From: Pseudomonas sp. Q1-7 | GTDB lineage: Bacteria > Pseudomonadota > Gammaproteobacteria > Pseudomonadales > Pseudomonadaceae | Reading direction: 5' to 3' | Length of the DNA: 64,000 bases | Assembly: GCF_028010285.1 (NCBI RefSeq) | Contig: NZ_CP116304.1 | Span: forward strand, 3,116,501 to 3,180,500 | Shown: positions 20,192-31,829 of the stretch, one piece after another | Layout of the letters: each line of letters starts with the position of its first letter | How positions within the stretch are numbered: position 1 is the first letter of the stretch | Program-made: the position numbers and the translations under genes | Notes under the pieces: model-generated | Databases searched by the model: none | What the model saw: the letters and a program-made list of their open reading frames with translations, nothing else | Told to the model about the DNA's origin: nothing

Positions 20192-21534
20192 AGACCCTTA
20201 CCTCCATCGGCCCGGCCAACCGCATCGCCCGCAGCGAAGAGACCCATCCGCTGACCTGGCGCCTGCGCGAAGATGCGCAGCCGGTCTGGCTCGACGAATA
20301 CCAGCAGAAGAACGGCTACGCCGCCGCACGCAAGGCCCTGACCGAAATGGCCCAGGCCGACATCGTGCAGCAGGTCAAGGACTCCGGCCTCAAGGGCCGC
20401 GGCGGTGCGGGCTTCCCCACCGGCGTGAAGTGGGGCCTGATGCCGGCCGACGAATCCCTGAACATCCGCTACCTGCTGTGCAACGCGGACGAGATGGAGC
20501 CCAACACCTGGAAGGACCGCATGCTGATGGAACAGCTGCCCCACCTCCTGGTGGAAGGCATGCTGATTTCCGCGCGCGCCCTCAAGGCCTACCGTGGCTA
20601 CATCTTCCTGCGCGGCGAGTACGTCGATGCGGCGAACAACCTCAACCGCGCCATCGAGGAAGCCAAGGCCGCTGGCCTGCTGGGCAAGAACATCCTCGGC
20701 TCGGGCTTCGACTTCGAACTCTTCGTGCACACCGGCGCCGGCCGCTACATCTGTGGTGAAGAGACCGCGCTGATCAACTCGCTGGAAGGCCGCCGCGCCA
20801 ACCCGCGCTCCAAGCCGCCCTTCCCTGCCGCCGTCGGCGTCTGGGGCAAGCCCACCTGCGTCAACAACGTCGAGACCCTGTGCAACGTGCCGGCGATCGT
20901 CGCCAACGGCGTGGACTGGTACAAGACCCTGGCCCGCCCGGGCAGCGAAGACATGGGCACGAAGCTCATGGGTTTCTCCGGCAAGGTGAAGAATCCCGGC
21001 CTCTGGGAACTGCCCTTCGGCGTCCCGGCTCGCGAGCTGTTCGAGGACTACGCTGGAGGGATGCGCGACGGCTTCAAGCTGAAAGCCTGGCAGCCCGGCG
21101 GCGCCGGCACCGGCTTCCTGCTTCCGGAGCACCTGGACGCCCCCATGTATGCCGCCGGTATCGCCAAGGTGGGCACCCGTATGGGTACCGGCCTGGCGCT
21201 CGCCGTGGACGACAGCATCAACATGGTCTCGCTGCTGCGCAACATGGAAGAGTTCTTTGCCCGTGAGTCCTGCGGCTGGTGCACGCCCTGCCGCGACGGC
21301 CTGCCCTGGAGCGTGAAGCTCCTCCGCGCGCTGGAGCGCGGCGAAGGCCAACCCGGCGACCTGGAGACTCTGGAGCAGCTCGTCAGCTTCCTCGGCCCAG
21401 GCAAGACCTTCTGCGCCCACGCACCGGGCGCCGTCGAGCCGTTGGGCAGTGCCATGAAGTATTTCCGTCCGGAGTTCGAGGCAGGCATCGCCCGCCAGAT
21501 TCCGGCGGCGCGACCGATTCCGGTCGGCGCCTGA
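20188..21534 (+). CDS. nuoF: NADH-quinone oxidoreductase subunit F
   Basis: A 448-residue subunit that binds NADH and FMN and holds cluster N3. [17 protein letters not shown] and [14 protein letters not shown] are nucleotide/flavin-binding segments, [19 protein letters not shown] is the FMN loop, and [15 protein letters not shown] plus the later [13 protein letters not shown] supply the 4Fe-4S cysteines. The start overlaps nuoE by 4 bases; a longer in-frame reading inside nuoE is rejected. The 98-bp gap to nuoG is the largest within the operon. Confidence 0.97.
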   Translation: MKTLTSIGPANRIARSEETHPLTWRLREDAQPVWLDEYQQKNGYAAARKALTEMAQADIVQQVKDSGLKGRGGAGFPTGVKWGLMPADESLNIRYLLCNADEMEPNTWKDRMLMEQLPHLLVEGMLISARALKAYRGYIFLRGEYVDAANNLNRAIEEAKAAGLLGKNILGSGFDFELFVHTGAGRYICGEETALINSLEGRRANPRSKPPFPAAVGVWGKPTCVNNVETLCNVPAIVANGVDWYKTLARPGSEDMGTKLMGFSGKVKNPGLWELPFGVPARELFEDYAGGMRDGFKLKAWQPGGAGTGFLLPEHLDAPMYAAGIAKVGTRMGTGLALAVDDSINMVSLLRNMEEFFARESCGWCTPCRDGLPWSVKLLRALERGEGQPGDLETLEQLVSFLGPGKTFCAHAPGAVEPLGSAMKYFRPEFEAGIARQIPAARPIPVGA

Positions 21535-21632
21535 GAAGAAGATTCGCGTAGCGGCGGCCGCTGACCCGGCCCCGCGCGCACACTGATTCCATTAGCCAAA
21601 GCCCGGTCACACGGGCAGATGAAGACTGAACC

Positions 21633-24341
21633 ATGGCCACTATCCACGTAGACGGCAAGACGCTCGAAGTCGATGGTGCAGACAACCTCCTGCAGGCCTG
21701 TCTGTCCCTCGGACTCGACATCCCCTACTTCTGCTGGCACCCGGCGCTCGGTAGCGTCGGCGCCTGCCGCCAGTGCGCGGTGAAGCAGTACACCGACGAG
21801 AACGACAAGCGCGGTCGCCTCGTCATGTCCTGCATGACCCCCGCCACCGATAACTCCTGGATTTCCATCGACGACGAAGAGGCCAAGCAATTCCGCGCCA
21901 GCGTCGTCGAGTGGCTGATGACCAACCACCCGCACGACTGCCCGGTGTGCGAGGAAGGCGGTCACTGCCACCTGCAGGACATGACGGTGATGACCGGCCA
22001 CAACGCCCGTCGTTATCGCTTCACCAAACGTACCCACCAGAACCAGCAGCTCGGCCCGTTCATCTCCCATGAAATGAACCGTTGCATCGCCTGCTACCGC
22101 TGCGTGCGCTACTACAAGGACTACGCCGGCGGTACCGACCTCGGCGTCTACGGCGCCCACGACAACGTCTACTTCGGCCGCGTCGAGGATGGTGTGCTGG
22201 AGAGCGAATTCTCCGGCAACCTGGTCGAGGTCTGCCCCACTGGTGTGTTCACCGACAAGACCCACTCCGAGCGTTACAACCGCAAGTGGGACATGCAGTT
22301 CGCCCCGAGCATCTGCCACGGCTGCTCCAGCGGCTGCAACATCAGCCCCGGCGAACGCTATGGCGAGGTCCGCCGTATCGAGAACCGCTTCAACGGCTCG
22401 GTGAACCAGTACTTCCTCTGCGACCGTGGCCGCTTCGGCTATGGCTACGTCAACCGCGAAGACCGTCCGCGCCAACCGCTCTTGGGCAACCAGAAGCTGG
22501 GCCTGGACGCCGCCCTGGACAAAGCCGCCGAGCTGCTCAAGGGCAAGCGCGTGATCGGCATCGGCTCGCCGCGCGCCAGCCTCGAAGGCAACTTCGCCCT
22601 GCGTGAACTGGTCGGCGCCGAGAACTACTTCTCCGGCATCGCCGCCAGCGAACTGGCCAACCTGCGCCTGATCCGCGACATCCTGCAGAACGGCCCGCTG
22701 CCGGTGCCGACCCTGCGCGACGTCGAAAAGCACGACGCCATCTTCGTCCTCGGCGAAGACCTGACCCAGACCGCTGCCCGCATGGCCCTCGCCCTGCGCC
22801 AGGCCGTCAAGGGCAAAGCCACTGATATCGCCGCCTCGATGAAAATCCAGGACTGGCACATGGCCGCCGTGCAGAACGTCGCCCAGGACGCCCTGAACCC
22901 GCTGTTCATCGCCAGCGTCGCCGCCACCCGCCTGGATGACGTCGCCGCCGAGAGCGTCCACGCCGCCCCGGCCGACCTCGCCCGCATCGGCTTCGCCGTG
23001 GCCCACGCCATCGACCCGAGCGCCCCGGCCGTGGAAGGCCTGGAGAGCGACGCGGCCGAGCTGGTCAAGCGCATCGCCGACGCCCTGCTGGCCGCCAAGC
23101 GTCCGCTGGTCGTCTCCGGCGCATCGCTGGGCGAGAAGGCCGTTATCGAAGCCGCCGCCAACATCGCCAGCGCCCTGAAGAACCGCGAGAAGAACGGCTC
23201 CCTCAGCCTGGTGGTACCGGAAGCCAACAGCATGGGCCTGGCCCTGTTCGGTGGCGAATCGGTGGATGCCGCCCTCGACGCCCTGACCTCCGGCAAGGCC
23301 GACGCGGTCGTGGTCCTCGAGAACGACCTCTACCGCCGTGCCGACGCCGCCAAGGTGGACGCCGCCCTGGCCGCCGCCCAGGTGGTGATCGTTGCCGACC
23401 ACCAGCAGACCGCCACCGTCGAGCGTGCTCACCTGGTCCTGCCGGCCGCCAGCTTCGCCGAAGGCGACGGCACCCTGGTCAGTCTGGAAGGCCGCGCCCA
23501 GCGCTTCTTCCAGGTCTACGACCCGTCCTACTACGACGCCAACATTCTGGTGCGCGAAGGTTGGCGCTGGCTGCACGCCCTGCACAGCACCCTGCTGGGC
23601 AAGCCGGTCGACTGGACCCAACTGGACCAGGTCACCTCCGCCTGCGCCGACAGCAGCCCGCTGCTGGCCGGCATCCGCGACGCCGCGCCGACCGCCTCGT
23701 TCCGCATCAAGGGCCTCAAGCTCGCCCGCGAGCCGCACCGCTACAGCGGTCGTACCGCCATGCGCGCCAATATCAGCGTGCACGAGCCGCGTCAGCCGCA
23801 GGACAAGGACTCGCCCTTCGCCTTCTCCATGGAAGGCTATGCCGGCAGCGTCGAGCCCCGTCAGCAGATCCCCTTCGCCTGGTCCCCGGGCTGGAACTCG
23901 CCGCAGGCCTGGAACAAGTTCCAGGACGAAGTCGGCGGCCACCTGCGCGCCGGCGACCCGGGCGTGCGTCTGATCGAAGCCAAGGGCCAGGTTCTGCCCT
24001 GGTTCAGCGTCAACGCCGCGTTCAATCCGGCCCAGGGCACCTGGCAGGCCGTGCCGCTGCACCACCTGTTCGGCAGCGAGGAAAACAGCTCCCGCGCCGC
24101 GCCGGTGCAGGAACGCATCCCGCAGCCTTACGTGGCCATGGCCAAGGACGAAGCCGATCGCCTCGGCGTCAATGACGGCGCCCTGCTCGCCCTGACCCTG
24201 AACGGCCAGACCCTGCGTTTGCCGCTCGCCGTCAAGGAAGAACTGGGCATTGGCCTGGTGGGCCTGCCCGCCGGCCTGCCGGGCATCCCGGCCGCGTTCG
24301 CCGGCGCCGTCGTCACTGCCGTACAGGAGTCCGCGCAATGA
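21633..24341 (+). CDS. nuoG: NADH-quinone oxidoreductase subunit G
   Basis: A 902-residue subunit, the largest, with several Fe-S clusters. N1b (2Fe-2S) is in [21 protein letters not shown]5 in [16 protein letters not shown] with a His ligand, N4 in [15 protein letters not shown] plus EVCPTGVF, and the extra cluster N7 in [14 protein letters not shown] plus [12 protein letters not shown]. The C-terminal two thirds is a molybdopterin-oxidoreductase fold without cofactor. The stop overlaps nuoH (ATGA). Confidence 0.97.
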   Translation: MATIHVDGKTLEVDGADNLLQACLSLGLDIPYFCWHPALGSVGACRQCAVKQYTDENDKRGRLVMSCMTPATDNSWISIDDEEAKQFRASVVEWLMTNHPHDCPVCEEGGHCHLQDMTVMTGHNARRYRFTKRTHQNQQLGPFISHEMNRCIACYRCVRYYKDYAGGTDLGVYGAHDNVYFGRVEDGVLESEFSGNLVEVCPTGVFTDKTHSERYNRKWDMQFAPSICHGCSSGCNISPGERYGEVRRIENRFNGSVNQYFLCDRGRFGYGYVNREDRPRQPLLGNQKLGLDAALDKAAELLKGKRVIGIGSPRASLEGNFALRELVGAENYFSGIAASELANLRLIRDILQNGPLPVPTLRDVEKHDAIFVLGEDLTQTAARMALALRQAVKGKATDIAASMKIQDWHMAAVQNVAQDALNPLFIASVAATRLDDVAAESVHAAPADLARIGFAVAHAIDPSAPAVEGLESDAAELVKRIADALLAAKRPLVVSGASLGEKAVIEAAANIASALKNREKNGSLSLVVPEANSMGLALFGGESVDAALDALTSGKADAVVVLENDLYRRADAAKVDAALAAAQVVIVADHQQTATVERAHLVLPAASFAEGDGTLVSLEGRAQRFFQVYDPSYYDANILVREGWRWLHALHSTLLGKPVDWTQLDQVTSACADSSPLLAGIRDAAPTASFRIKGLKLAREPHRYSGRTAMRANISVHEPRQPQDKDSPFAFSMEGYAGSVEPRQQIPFAWSPGWNSPQAWNKFQDEVGGHLRAGDPGVRLIEAKGQVLPWFSVNAAFNPAQGTWQAVPLHHLFGSEENSSRAAPVQERIPQPYVAMAKDEADRLGVNDGALLALTLNGQTLRLPLAVKEELGIGLVGLPAGLPGIPAAFAGAVVTAVQESAQ

Positions 24342-25327
24342 GCTGGCTGACGCCCGAACTGATCGACATCGTCGTTGCCGTCGTCAAAGCCATCGTCATC
24401 CTCCTGGCGGTGGTGGTGAGCGGCGCCCTGCTTTCCTGGGTGGAACGCCGCCTGCTGGGCCTGTGGCAGGACCGCTACGGTCCGAACCGCGTGGGCCCCT
24501 TCGGCGCCTTCCAGCTGGGCGCGGACATGATCAAGATGTTCTTCAAGGAAGACTGGACCCCGCCGTTCGCCGACAAGCTGATCTTCACCCTGGCGCCCAT
24601 CATCGCGATGAGTGCCCTGCTGGTGGCGTTCGCCGTGGTGCCGGTCACCCCCACCTGGGGCGTGGCCGACCTGAACATCGGCATCCTGTTCTTCTTCGCC
24701 ATGGCCGGTATCGCGGTGTACGCGGTGCTCTTCGCCGGCTGGTCGAGCAACAACAAGTTCGCCCTGCTCGGCAGCCTGCGCGCCTCAGCCCAGACCATCT
24801 CCTACGAGGTGTTCCTCGCCCTGTCGCTAATGGGCATCGTGGCCCAGGTCGGCTCCTTCAACATGCGCGACATCGTTGAGTACCAGGCCCAGAACCTGTG
24901 GTTCATCATTCCGCAGTTCTTCGGCTTCTGTACCTTCATCATCGCCGGCGTCGCGGTGACCCACCGTCACCCCTTCGACCAACCGGAAGCGGAGCAGGAA
25001 CTGGCCGACGGCTACCACATCGAATACGCCGGCATGAAATGGGGCATGTTCTTCGTGGGCGAGTACATCGGCATCGTGCTGATCTCCGCCCTGCTGGTGA
25101 CCCTGTTCTTCGGTGGCTGGCACGGCCCGTTCGGCATCCTGCCGCAGATCCCCTTCATCTGGTTCGCGCTCAAGACCGGCTTCTTCATCATGCTGTTCAT
25201 CCTGCTGCGTGCGTCCATCCCGCGCCCGCGCTATGACCAGGTGATGGCCTTCAGCTGGAAGGTCTGCCTGCCGCTGACCCTGATCAACCTGCTGGTGACC
25301 GGCGCGTTCGTGCTGGCGGCCCAGTAA
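24338..25327 (+). CDS. nuoH: NADH-quinone oxidoreductase subunit H
   Basis: A 329-residue membrane subunit with about eight helices that joins the peripheral and membrane arms and forms part of the quinone chamber. Signatures are [48 protein letters not shown] and [25 protein letters not shown] with the conserved acidic residues. It overlaps nuoG by 4 bases and precedes nuoI by 11 bases, whose AAGGAG overlaps the nuoH stop. Confidence 0.97.
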   Translation: MSWLTPELIDIVVAVVKAIVILLAVVVSGALLSWVERRLLGLWQDRYGPNRVGPFGAFQLGADMIKMFFKEDWTPPFADKLIFTLAPIIAMSALLVAFAVVPVTPTWGVADLNIGILFFFAMAGIAVYAVLFAGWSSNNKFALLGSLRASAQTISYEVFLALSLMGIVAQVGSFNMRDIVEYQAQNLWFIIPQFFGFCTFIIAGVAVTHRHPFDQPEAEQELADGYHIEYAGMKWGMFFVGEYIGIVLISALLVTLFFGGWHGPFGILPQIPFIWFALKTGFFIMLFILLRASIPRPRYDQVMAFSWKVCLPLTLINLLVTGAFVLAAQ

Positions 25328-25338
25328 GGAGAAGCACC

Positions 25339-25887
25339 ATGATCAAAGAAATCATCCACGTCGTGCATGGCACCTTCACCCAGCTTCGCAGCCTGGTGAT
25401 GATCTTCGGCCACGCCTTCCGCAAGCGTGACACCCTGCAATACCCGGAAGAGCCCGTGTACCTGCCGCCGCGCTACCGTGGCCGCATCGTGCTCACCCGC
25501 GACCCCGATGGCGAAGAGCGCTGCGTAGCCTGCAACCTCTGCGCGGTGGCTTGCCCGGTCGGCTGCATCTCCCTGCAGAAGGCCGAAACCGAGGACGGTC
25601 GCTGGTATCCGGAATTCTTCCGCATCAACTTCTCCCGCTGCATTTTCTGCGGCCTGTGCGAGGAAGCCTGCCCCACCACCGCAATCCAGCTAACCCCGGA
25701 TTTCGAGATGAGCGAGTTCAAGCGCCAGGACCTGGTGTACGAGAAGGAAGACCTGCTGATCTCCGGCCCTGGCAAGAACCCGGACTACAACTTCTATCGC
25801 GTGGCGGGCATGGCCATCGCCGGCAAGCCGAAAGGCGCCGCGCAGAACGAGGCCGAGCCGATCAACGTGAAGAGCCTGCTGCCCTAA
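25339..25887 (+). CDS. nuoI: NADH-quinone oxidoreductase subunit I
   Basis: A 182-residue 8Fe ferredoxin-type subunit carrying clusters N6a and N6b. Both CxxCxxCxxxCP motifs are intact: [17 protein letters not shown] and [17 protein letters not shown]. The amphipathic N-terminus ([18 protein letters not shown]) binds the membrane arm. It is preceded by AAGGAG. Confidence 0.97.
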   Translation: MIKEIIHVVHGTFTQLRSLVMIFGHAFRKRDTLQYPEEPVYLPPRYRGRIVLTRDPDGEERCVACNLCAVACPVGCISLQKAETEDGRWYPEFFRINFSRCIFCGLCEEACPTTAIQLTPDFEMSEFKRQDLVYEKEDLLISGPGKNPDYNFYRVAGMAIAGKPKGAAQNEAEPINVKSLLP

Positions 25888-25897
25888 GGAGACGCGC

Positions 25898-26398
25898 GTG
25901 GAATTCGCCTTCTATTTCGCCGCCGCCGTGGCGGTGGCCTCCACCGTGCTGGTGATCACCAACACCAACCCGGTGCATGCCCTGCTCAACCTCATCGTGT
26001 CGCTGCTGGCGGTGTCGATGTGCTTCTTCGCCCTGGGCGCGCCCTTTGCCGGCGCCCTGGAAATCATCGTTTACGCCGGCGCCATCATGGTGCTGTTCGT
26101 CTTCGTGGTGATGATGCTGAACCTTGGCCCGGCCATTGCCGAGCAGGAGAAGAAGTGGCTCAAACCCGGCATCTGGACCGGACCCGCCATACTCTCCGCC
26201 GCCCTGCTGGCCGAACTGCTGTATGTGCTGTTCGGCAACGCCAACGGCGCCACCATCGGTCACACCACGGTGGACGCCAAGACGGTCGGTATCAGCCTCT
26301 TCGGCCCCTATCTGCTGGCCGTGGAACTGGCCTCCATGCTGCTGCTGGCAGCCCTGGTCGCCGCCTTCCACCTTGGCCGCCACGAAGCAAAGGAGTAA
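25898..26398 (+). CDS. nuoJ: NADH-quinone oxidoreductase subunit J
   Basis: A 166-residue membrane subunit with five predicted helices, related to mitochondrial ND6. The family segment [30 protein letters not shown], with the pi-bulge helix 3, is clear. The start is a GTG at 25898 with AAGGAG at 25886-25891 that overlaps the nuoI stop codon; no ATG fits the N-terminus [11 protein letters not shown]. Separation from nuoK is four bases. Confidence 0.95.
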   Translation: MEFAFYFAAAVAVASTVLVITNTNPVHALLNLIVSLLAVSMCFFALGAPFAGALEIIVYAGAIMVLFVFVVMMLNLGPAIAEQEKKWLKPGIWTGPAILSAALLAELLYVLFGNANGATIGHTTVDAKTVGISLFGPYLLAVELASMLLLAALVAAFHLGRHEAKE

Positions 26399-26402
26399 CG
26401 CC

Positions 26403-26711
26403 ATGACTGGCATCCCAATGGAACACGGCCTGGCGCTCTCCGGCGTACTGTTCTGCCTGGGCCTGATCGGCCTGATGGTGCGGCGCAACATCCTCTTCGT
26501 GCTGATGAGCCTGGAAGTCATGATGAACGCCGCCGCCCTGGCCTTCGTGGTTGCCGGCGCCCGCTGGGCCCAGCCCGACGGCCAGATCATGTTCATTCTG
26601 GTGATCAGCCTTGCAGCCGCCGAAGCCAGTATCGGCCTGGCGATCCTGCTGCAACTGTACCGCCGCTTCCATACCCTCGATATCGACGCTGCCAGCGAGA
26701 TGCGCGGATGA
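26403..26711 (+). CDS. nuoK: NADH-quinone oxidoreductase subunit K
   Basis: A 102-residue, three-helix membrane subunit related to mitochondrial ND4L, exactly the usual length. [21 protein letters not shown] carries the conserved membrane Glu, and [21 protein letters not shown] carries the second. The ATG at 26403 ([12 protein letters not shown]) is chosen over a long in-frame extension through nuoJ. It overlaps nuoL by 4 bases. Confidence 0.96.
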   Translation: MTGIPMEHGLALSGVLFCLGLIGLMVRRNILFVLMSLEVMMNAAALAFVVAGARWAQPDGQIMFILVISLAAAEASIGLAILLQLYRRFHTLDIDAASEMRG

Positions 26712-28555
26712 ACCTTCTATTCCTCACTTGCCTGTTCCCGCTGCTCGGCTGGTTCATCCTGGCCTTCTCCCGCGGGCGTCTCTCCGAAAACACCTCCGCC
26801 GTCATTGGTGTGGGTTCCGTCGGTCTGTCGGCCCTGGTGGCCGCCTGGATCATCTGGCAGTTCAACGTGGCTCCGCCGGAAGGTGGCGTCTACACCCAGG
26901 TGCTCTGGCAATGGATGAGCGTGGCGGGCTTCGCCCCCAGCTTCACCCTCTACCTGGACGGCCTGTCCCTGACCATGCTCGGCGTGGTCACCGGCGTCGG
27001 CTTCCTGATCCACCTGTTCGCCTCCTGGTACATGCGCGGCGAAGAGGGTTACTCGCGCTTCTTCGCCTACACCAACCTGTTCATCGCCAGCATGCTGTTC
27101 CTCGTGCTGGGCGATAACCTGCTGTTCCTCTACTTCGGTTGGGAAGGCGTGGGCCTGTGCTCGTACCTGCTGATCGGCTTCTACTTCAAGCACACGCCCA
27201 ACGGCAACGCGGCACTGAAAGCCTTCATCGTCACCCGCGTGGGCGACGTGTTCATGGCCATCGGCCTGTTCATCCTGTTCTTCCACCTGGGCACCCTGAA
27301 CATCCAGGAACTGATGAAGCTGGCCCCCGAGAAGTACGTGGCCGGTGATGCCTGGTTGTGGGTCGCCACCCTGATGCTGCTCGGCGGCGCCGTGGGCAAA
27401 TCCGCCCAGTTGCCGCTACAGACCTGGCTGGCCGACGCGATGGCGGGCCCGACCCCGGTTTCCGCACTGATCCACGCGGCGACCATGGTGACCGCGGGCG
27501 TCTACCTGATCGCCCGTACCCACGGCCTGTTCCTGCTGACTCCGGAAATCCTCGAACTGGTGGGCATCGTCGGTGGCGTGACCCTGGTCCTGGCCGGCTT
27601 CGCCGCCCTGGTGCAGACCGACATCAAGCGCATCCTCGCCTACTCCACCATGAGCCAGATCGGCTACATGTTCCTCGCCCTCGGCGTGGGCGCATGGGAC
27701 GCGGCGATCTTCCACCTGATGACCCACGCGTTCTTCAAGGCCCTGCTGTTCCTCGCGTCCGGTGCGGTGATCAACGCCTGCCACCACGAGCAGAACATCT
27801 TCAAGATGGGCGGCCTGTGGAAGAAGCTGCCGCTGGCCTACGCAAGCTTCATCGTCGGTGGCGCGGCCCTGGCGGCCCTGCCCCTGGTCACCGCCGGCTT
27901 CTACTCCAAGGACGAGATCCTCTGGGAAGCCTTCGCCAGTGGCCACCAGTGGCTGCTGTACGCGGGTCTGGCCGGTGCCTTCCTGACCTCGATCTACACC
28001 TTCCGCCTGATCTTCATCGCCTTCCACGGTGAAGCGAAGACCGAAGCCCATGCCGGCCACGGCGTCGCCCACAGCCTGCCGCTGGTGGTCCTGCTGGTGC
28101 TGTCCACCTTCGTCGGCGCGCTGATCACGCCACCGCTGGCCGGTGTCCTGCCGGAAAGCGTCGGCCACGCCGGTGGCGAAGCCAAGCACAGCCTGGAGAT
28201 CGCCTCGGGCGCCATCGCCCTGGCGGGCATCCTGCTGGCCGCCATGCTCTTCCTCGGCAAGCGCCGCTTCGTCAGCGCGCTGGCGCAGAGCGCGCCGGGC
28301 CGCTTCCTCGGTGCCTGGTGGTTCGCCGCCTGGGGCTTCGACTGGCTCTACGACCTGCTGTTCGTCAAACCCTACCTGCTGACCTGCCGCCTGCTCCGTC
28401 GCGACCCCATCGACGGCACCATCGGCCTGGTCCCGCGCGTGGTCAAGGGTGGCAACTTTGCCCTCAGCCGTAGCCAGACCGGCCAGCTGCGCTGGTACGC
28501 CGTATCCATCGTCGGCGGGGCCGTGCTCGTGCTCGGCGCCGTGCTGCTGACCTGA
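26708..28555 (+). CDS. nuoL: NADH-quinone oxidoreductase subunit L
   Basis: A 615-residue Mrp-antiporter-like proton-pumping subunit (ND5). The quinone-oxidoreductase/Mrp core is visible: [21 protein letters not shown] with the key Glu, [33 protein letters not shown] with Lys and His residues upstream, and [21 protein letters not shown]. The C-terminal part holds the long lateral helix and final anchor helix. It overlaps nuoK by 4 bases. Confidence 0.97.
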   Translation: MNLLFLTCLFPLLGWFILAFSRGRLSENTSAVIGVGSVGLSALVAAWIIWQFNVAPPEGGVYTQVLWQWMSVAGFAPSFTLYLDGLSLTMLGVVTGVGFLIHLFASWYMRGEEGYSRFFAYTNLFIASMLFLVLGDNLLFLYFGWEGVGLCSYLLIGFYFKHTPNGNAALKAFIVTRVGDVFMAIGLFILFFHLGTLNIQELMKLAPEKYVAGDAWLWVATLMLLGGAVGKSAQLPLQTWLADAMAGPTPVSALIHAATMVTAGVYLIARTHGLFLLTPEILELVGIVGGVTLVLAGFAALVQTDIKRILAYSTMSQIGYMFLALGVGAWDAAIFHLMTHAFFKALLFLASGAVINACHHEQNIFKMGGLWKKLPLAYASFIVGGAALAALPLVTAGFYSKDEILWEAFASGHQWLLYAGLAGAFLTSIYTFRLIFIAFHGEAKTEAHAGHGVAHSLPLVVLLVLSTFVGALITPPLAGVLPESVGHAGGEAKHSLEIASGAIALAGILLAAMLFLGKRRFVSALAQSAPGRFLGAWWFAAWGFDWLYDLLFVKPYLLTCRLLRRDPIDGTIGLVPRVVKGGNFALSRSQTGQLRWYAVSIVGGAVLVLGAVLLT

Positions 28556-28580
28556 ATCTTCTTAAGGAATTGAGCCCGTC

Positions 28581-30107
28581 ATGATTCTGCCCTGGCTAAT
28601 CCTGATTCCCTTCATCGGCGGCCTGCTCTGCTGGCAGGGTGAGCGTTTCAGCTCCACCCTGCCGCGCTGGATCGCCCTGCTCACCATGTCCCTGCTGTTC
28701 GTCCTCGGCCTCTGGCTATGGGCGACCGGCGACTTCACCCTGGCGCCCGCGCCCGGCACCGAGCCGGTGTGGGCGGAAGAGTTCAAGGTGCAGTGGATCG
28801 AACGCTTCGGCGTCACCATCCACCTGGCCCTGGACGGCATCTCCATCCTGATGATCGTCCTCACCGGCCTGCTCGGGGTGCTGTCGGTACTCTGCTCCTG
28901 GCGCGAGATCCAGAACCGCGTCGGCTTCTTCCACCTCAACCTGATGTGGATCCTCGGCGGCGTGGTCGGCGTGTTCCTCGCCATCGACCTGTTCCTGTTC
29001 TTCTTCTTCTGGGAAATGATGCTGGTGCCGATGTACTTCCTCATCGCGCTCTGGGGTCACAGCGGCAGCAAGGGCAAGACCCGTATCACCGCCGCTACCA
29101 AGTTCTTCATCTATACCCAGGCCAGCGGCCTGATCATGCTGGTGGCCATTCTCGGCCTGGTGCTGGTGAACTACAGCAACACCGGCGTGCTGACCTTCAA
29201 CTACGCCGACCTGCTGAAGGCCCAGCTGGCGCCCGGTACCGAGTACCTGCTGATGCTCGGCTTCTTCATCGCCTTCGCGGTGAAGTTCCCGGTGGTGCCC
29301 TTCCACTCCTGGTTGCCCGACGCCCACGCCCAGGCCCCGACCGCGGGTTCCGTGGACCTCGCTGGCATCCTGCTGAAGACCGCCGCCTACGGCATGATCC
29401 GCTTCGCCCTGCCGCTGTTCCCCAATGCCTCGGCCGAGTTCGCGCCGGTCGCCCAGTGGCTCGGTGTGTTCGCCATCGTCTACGGTGCGCTGCTGTCCTT
29501 CGCCCAGACCGACATCAAGCGCCTGGTGGCTTACTCCAGCGTGTCGCACATGGGCTTCGTGCTGATCGCCATCTACTCCAGTAGCCAGATCGCCCTGCAG
29601 GGTGCCGTGGTGCAGATGATCGCCCACGGCCTCTCCGCCGCCGCGCTCTTTATCCTCTGCGGCCAGCTCTATGAGCGCCTGCACACCCGCGACATGCGCG
29701 AGATGGGCGGCATCTGGGCGCGCATGCCCTATCTGCCGGGTGTCAGCCTGTTCTTCGCCGCCGCCGCCCTGGGCCTGCCGGGCACCGGCAACTTCGTCGG
29801 CGAGTTCCTGATCCTGGTCGGCGCCTTCCAGCAGGTGCCGTGGATCGCCGTGCTGGCCTCCACCGGTCTGGTCTTCGGTTCCGTCTACTCGCTGATCATG
29901 ATCCACCGCGCCTACTTCGGCCCGGCGAAGAGCGAGAACACCTATGAAGGCCTGCGCTACCGCGAGCTGGGCATGGTCCTCGGCCTCGCCGTGCTGCTGG
30001 TCCTGCTCGGCATCTACCCGCAACCGGTGCTGGATACCTCCGCTGCGAGCATGCATGGCGTGCACCAGTGGCTGGACTCCGCCGTCAATCAACTCGTAGC
30101 CCGGTAA
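28581..30107 (+). CDS. nuoM: NADH-quinone oxidoreductase subunit M
   Basis: A 508-residue antiporter-like proton-pumping subunit (ND4). Diagnostic stretches are FFFFWEMMLVPMYFLIALWG with the conserved Glu, VKFPVVPFHSWLPDAHAQAPTAGSVDLAG, and IKRLVAYSSVSHMGFVLIAI. Length is typical and the frame intact. It is separated from nuoL by 25 bases with AAGGA in between, and from nuoN by seven bases. Confidence 0.97.
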   Translation: MILPWLILIPFIGGLLCWQGERFSSTLPRWIALLTMSLLFVLGLWLWATGDFTLAPAPGTEPVWAEEFKVQWIERFGVTIHLALDGISILMIVLTGLLGVLSVLCSWREIQNRVGFFHLNLMWILGGVVGVFLAIDLFLFFFFWEMMLVPMYFLIALWGHSGSKGKTRITAATKFFIYTQASGLIMLVAILGLVLVNYSNTGVLTFNYADLLKAQLAPGTEYLLMLGFFIAFAVKFPVVPFHSWLPDAHAQAPTAGSVDLAGILLKTAAYGMIRFALPLFPNASAEFAPVAQWLGVFAIVYGALLSFAQTDIKRLVAYSSVSHMGFVLIAIYSSSQIALQGAVVQMIAHGLSAAALFILCGQLYERLHTRDMREMGGIWARMPYLPGVSLFFAAAALGLPGTGNFVGEFLILVGAFQQVPWIAVLASTGLVFGSVYSLIMIHRAYFGPAKSENTYEGLRYRELGMVLGLAVLLVLLGIYPQPVLDTSAASMHGVHQWLDSAVNQLVAR

Positions 30108-30114
30108 GCCGCTC

Positions 30115-31578
30115 ATGGAATTCACGACTCAACACCTGATCGCCCTGCTGCCGCTGCTGGTCACTTGCGCCACCATTATCGTGGTCATGCTGGCCATCGC
30201 CTGGAAGCGGCACCACTCCTGGACCTTCGGCCTCTCGGTGGCCGGTCTCAACCTGGCCCTGATCTCCATCATCCCGGCCCTCAAGGTCGCGCCCCTGGAG
30301 GTAACCCCGCTGTTGATGGTGGACCACTTCGGCGCCTACTACATGGCCCTGGTCCTGGCCGGCACCCTCGCCTGCGTCACCCTGATCCACGCCTACCTGG
30401 GCGGTGAATCCGGCAAGGGCTACCCGGGCAACCGCGAAGAGATGTACCTGCTGATCCTCCTGTCCGCCGCCGGCGGTCTGGTGCTGGTCACCGCGCAACA
30501 CCTGGCCGGTCTGTTCATCGGCCTGGAACTGCTCTCGGTACCGGTCTACGGCCTGGTGGCGTACGCCTTCTTCAACAAACGCTCCCTGGAAGCCGGCATC
30601 AAGTACATGGTGCTGTCCGCCGCGGGCTCCGCCTTCCTGCTGTTCGGCATGGCCCTGCTCTATGCCGACGCCGGCAGCCTGAGCTTCAGCCAACTGGCGG
30701 CCGCTGGCACCTCCAGCGTGCTGTCCCAGCTGGGCATCGGCATGATGCTGATCGGCCTGGCGTTCAAGCTGTCCCTGGTGCCCTTCCACCTCTGGACCCC
30801 GGACGTGTACGAAGGCGCCCCCGCGCCGGTAGCCGCGTTCCTGGCCACCGCCAGCAAGGTCGCCGTGTTCGCCGTGCTGCTGCGTCTGTACCAGCTGTCC
30901 CCGGCCACCGCCGGCGGTTGGCTGAACGACCTGCTGACCGTGATCGCCATCGCCTCCATCCTGTTCGGCAACCTGCTGGCCCTGGTGCAGAACAACATCA
31001 AGCGTCTGCTCGGCTATTCCTCCATCGCCCACTTCGGCTACCTGCTGGTGGCGCTGATCGCGAGCAAGGGCCTGGCGGTGGAAGCCATCGGCGTCTACCT
31101 GGCCACCTACGTGCTGACCAGCCTCGGCGCCTTCGGCGTGGTGACGCTGATGTCCACCCCCTACAGCGGCCGCGACTGCGACGCCCTGTACGAGTACCGT
31201 GGCCTGTTCTGGCGCCGTCCGTACCTGACCGCCGTCCTCACTGTGATGATGCTGTCGCTCGCCGGCATCCCGCTCACCGCTGGCTTCATCGGCAAGTTCT
31301 TCGTGATCGCCGCCGGTGTCGAATCCGGCCTCTGGTGGCTGCTGGGTGCCATGGTCCTGGGCAGTGCCATCGGCGTGTTCTACTACCTGCGCGTCATGGT
31401 CACCCTGTTCCTGGTGGAGCCGAACCTGCGCCGCCACGATGCCGAACTGCACTGGGCCCAGCGCGCCGGCGGCATCATGCTGCTGTTCGTCGCCCTGTTG
31501 GCATTCTTCCTTGGCGTCTACCCGCAGCCGCTGCTGGACCTGGTCCAGCACTCCGGCCTGGTGGCCATGGCCAACTAA
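30115..31578 (+). CDS. nuoN: NADH-quinone oxidoreductase subunit N
   Basis: A 487-residue antiporter-like proton-pumping subunit (ND2), last gene of the nuo operon. Signatures are LFIGLELLSVPVYGLVAYAF with the conserved Glu, LVPFHLWTPDVYEGAPAPVAAFLATASKVAVF with membrane lysines, and NIKRLLGYSSIAHFGYLLVAL. A strong terminator sits 18 bases after its stop and closes the operon. Confidence 0.97.
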   Translation: MEFTTQHLIALLPLLVTCATIIVVMLAIAWKRHHSWTFGLSVAGLNLALISIIPALKVAPLEVTPLLMVDHFGAYYMALVLAGTLACVTLIHAYLGGESGKGYPGNREEMYLLILLSAAGGLVLVTAQHLAGLFIGLELLSVPVYGLVAYAFFNKRSLEAGIKYMVLSAAGSAFLLFGMALLYADAGSLSFSQLAAAGTSSVLSQLGIGMMLIGLAFKLSLVPFHLWTPDVYEGAPAPVAAFLATASKVAVFAVLLRLYQLSPATAGGWLNDLLTVIAIASILFGNLLALVQNNIKRLLGYSSIAHFGYLLVALIASKGLAVEAIGVYLATYVLTSLGAFGVVTLMSTPYSGRDCDALYEYRGLFWRRPYLTAVLTVMMLSLAGIPLTAGFIGKFFVIAAGVESGLWWLLGAMVLGSAIGVFYYLRVMVTLFLVEPNLRRHDAELHWAQRAGGIMLLFVALLAFFLGVYPQPLLDLVQHSGLVAMAN

Positions 31579-31595
31579 GCTGCACAGGTGAAACG

Positions 31596-31623
31596 AAAAA
31601 CCCGGCCAAGCGCCGGGTTTTTT
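31596..31623 (+). terminator. Rho-independent terminator of the nuo operon
   Basis: The AAAAACCCGGC arm pairs with GCCGGGTTTTTT over a CAAGC loop, giving a G+C core with A/T tracts on both sides. It can terminate in both directions, but no minus-strand gene ends immediately here (ctpM ends 206 bases downstream). Confidence 0.94.
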
Positions 31624-31829
31624 GTTGTTGACGGACTATCGGGATGTGCCGGCCCCACTAGAGCAGCAGTGTTTCCGGGCCGGGGCGCTCTTGCGGCCGA
31701 CTGTGCGACCTGTTCCCCCGCCCTGCCCACTCCCGCGCTCAAGCGGGGCCGAAACCGACCCCCACGGCGGATCACCGCCCTGCGGCGGGCTGCTCGCGAG
31801 GCCATCCACGAGCAGTCGCCGCCCCAGGG

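Noticed and set aside
21048-24338. 1096-codon open frame on the minus strand opposite nuoF/nuoG
   Set aside because: The + strand frame encodes complete NuoF and NuoG with all cluster ligands. The minus frame is a GC-driven shadow with Gly/Ala/Val/His-rich, low-complexity composition and no domain.
26124-26402. 93-codon N-terminal extension of NuoK
   Set aside because: It overlaps nuoJ out of frame. NuoK is 102 residues in other bacteria, exactly the length from the ATG at 26403.
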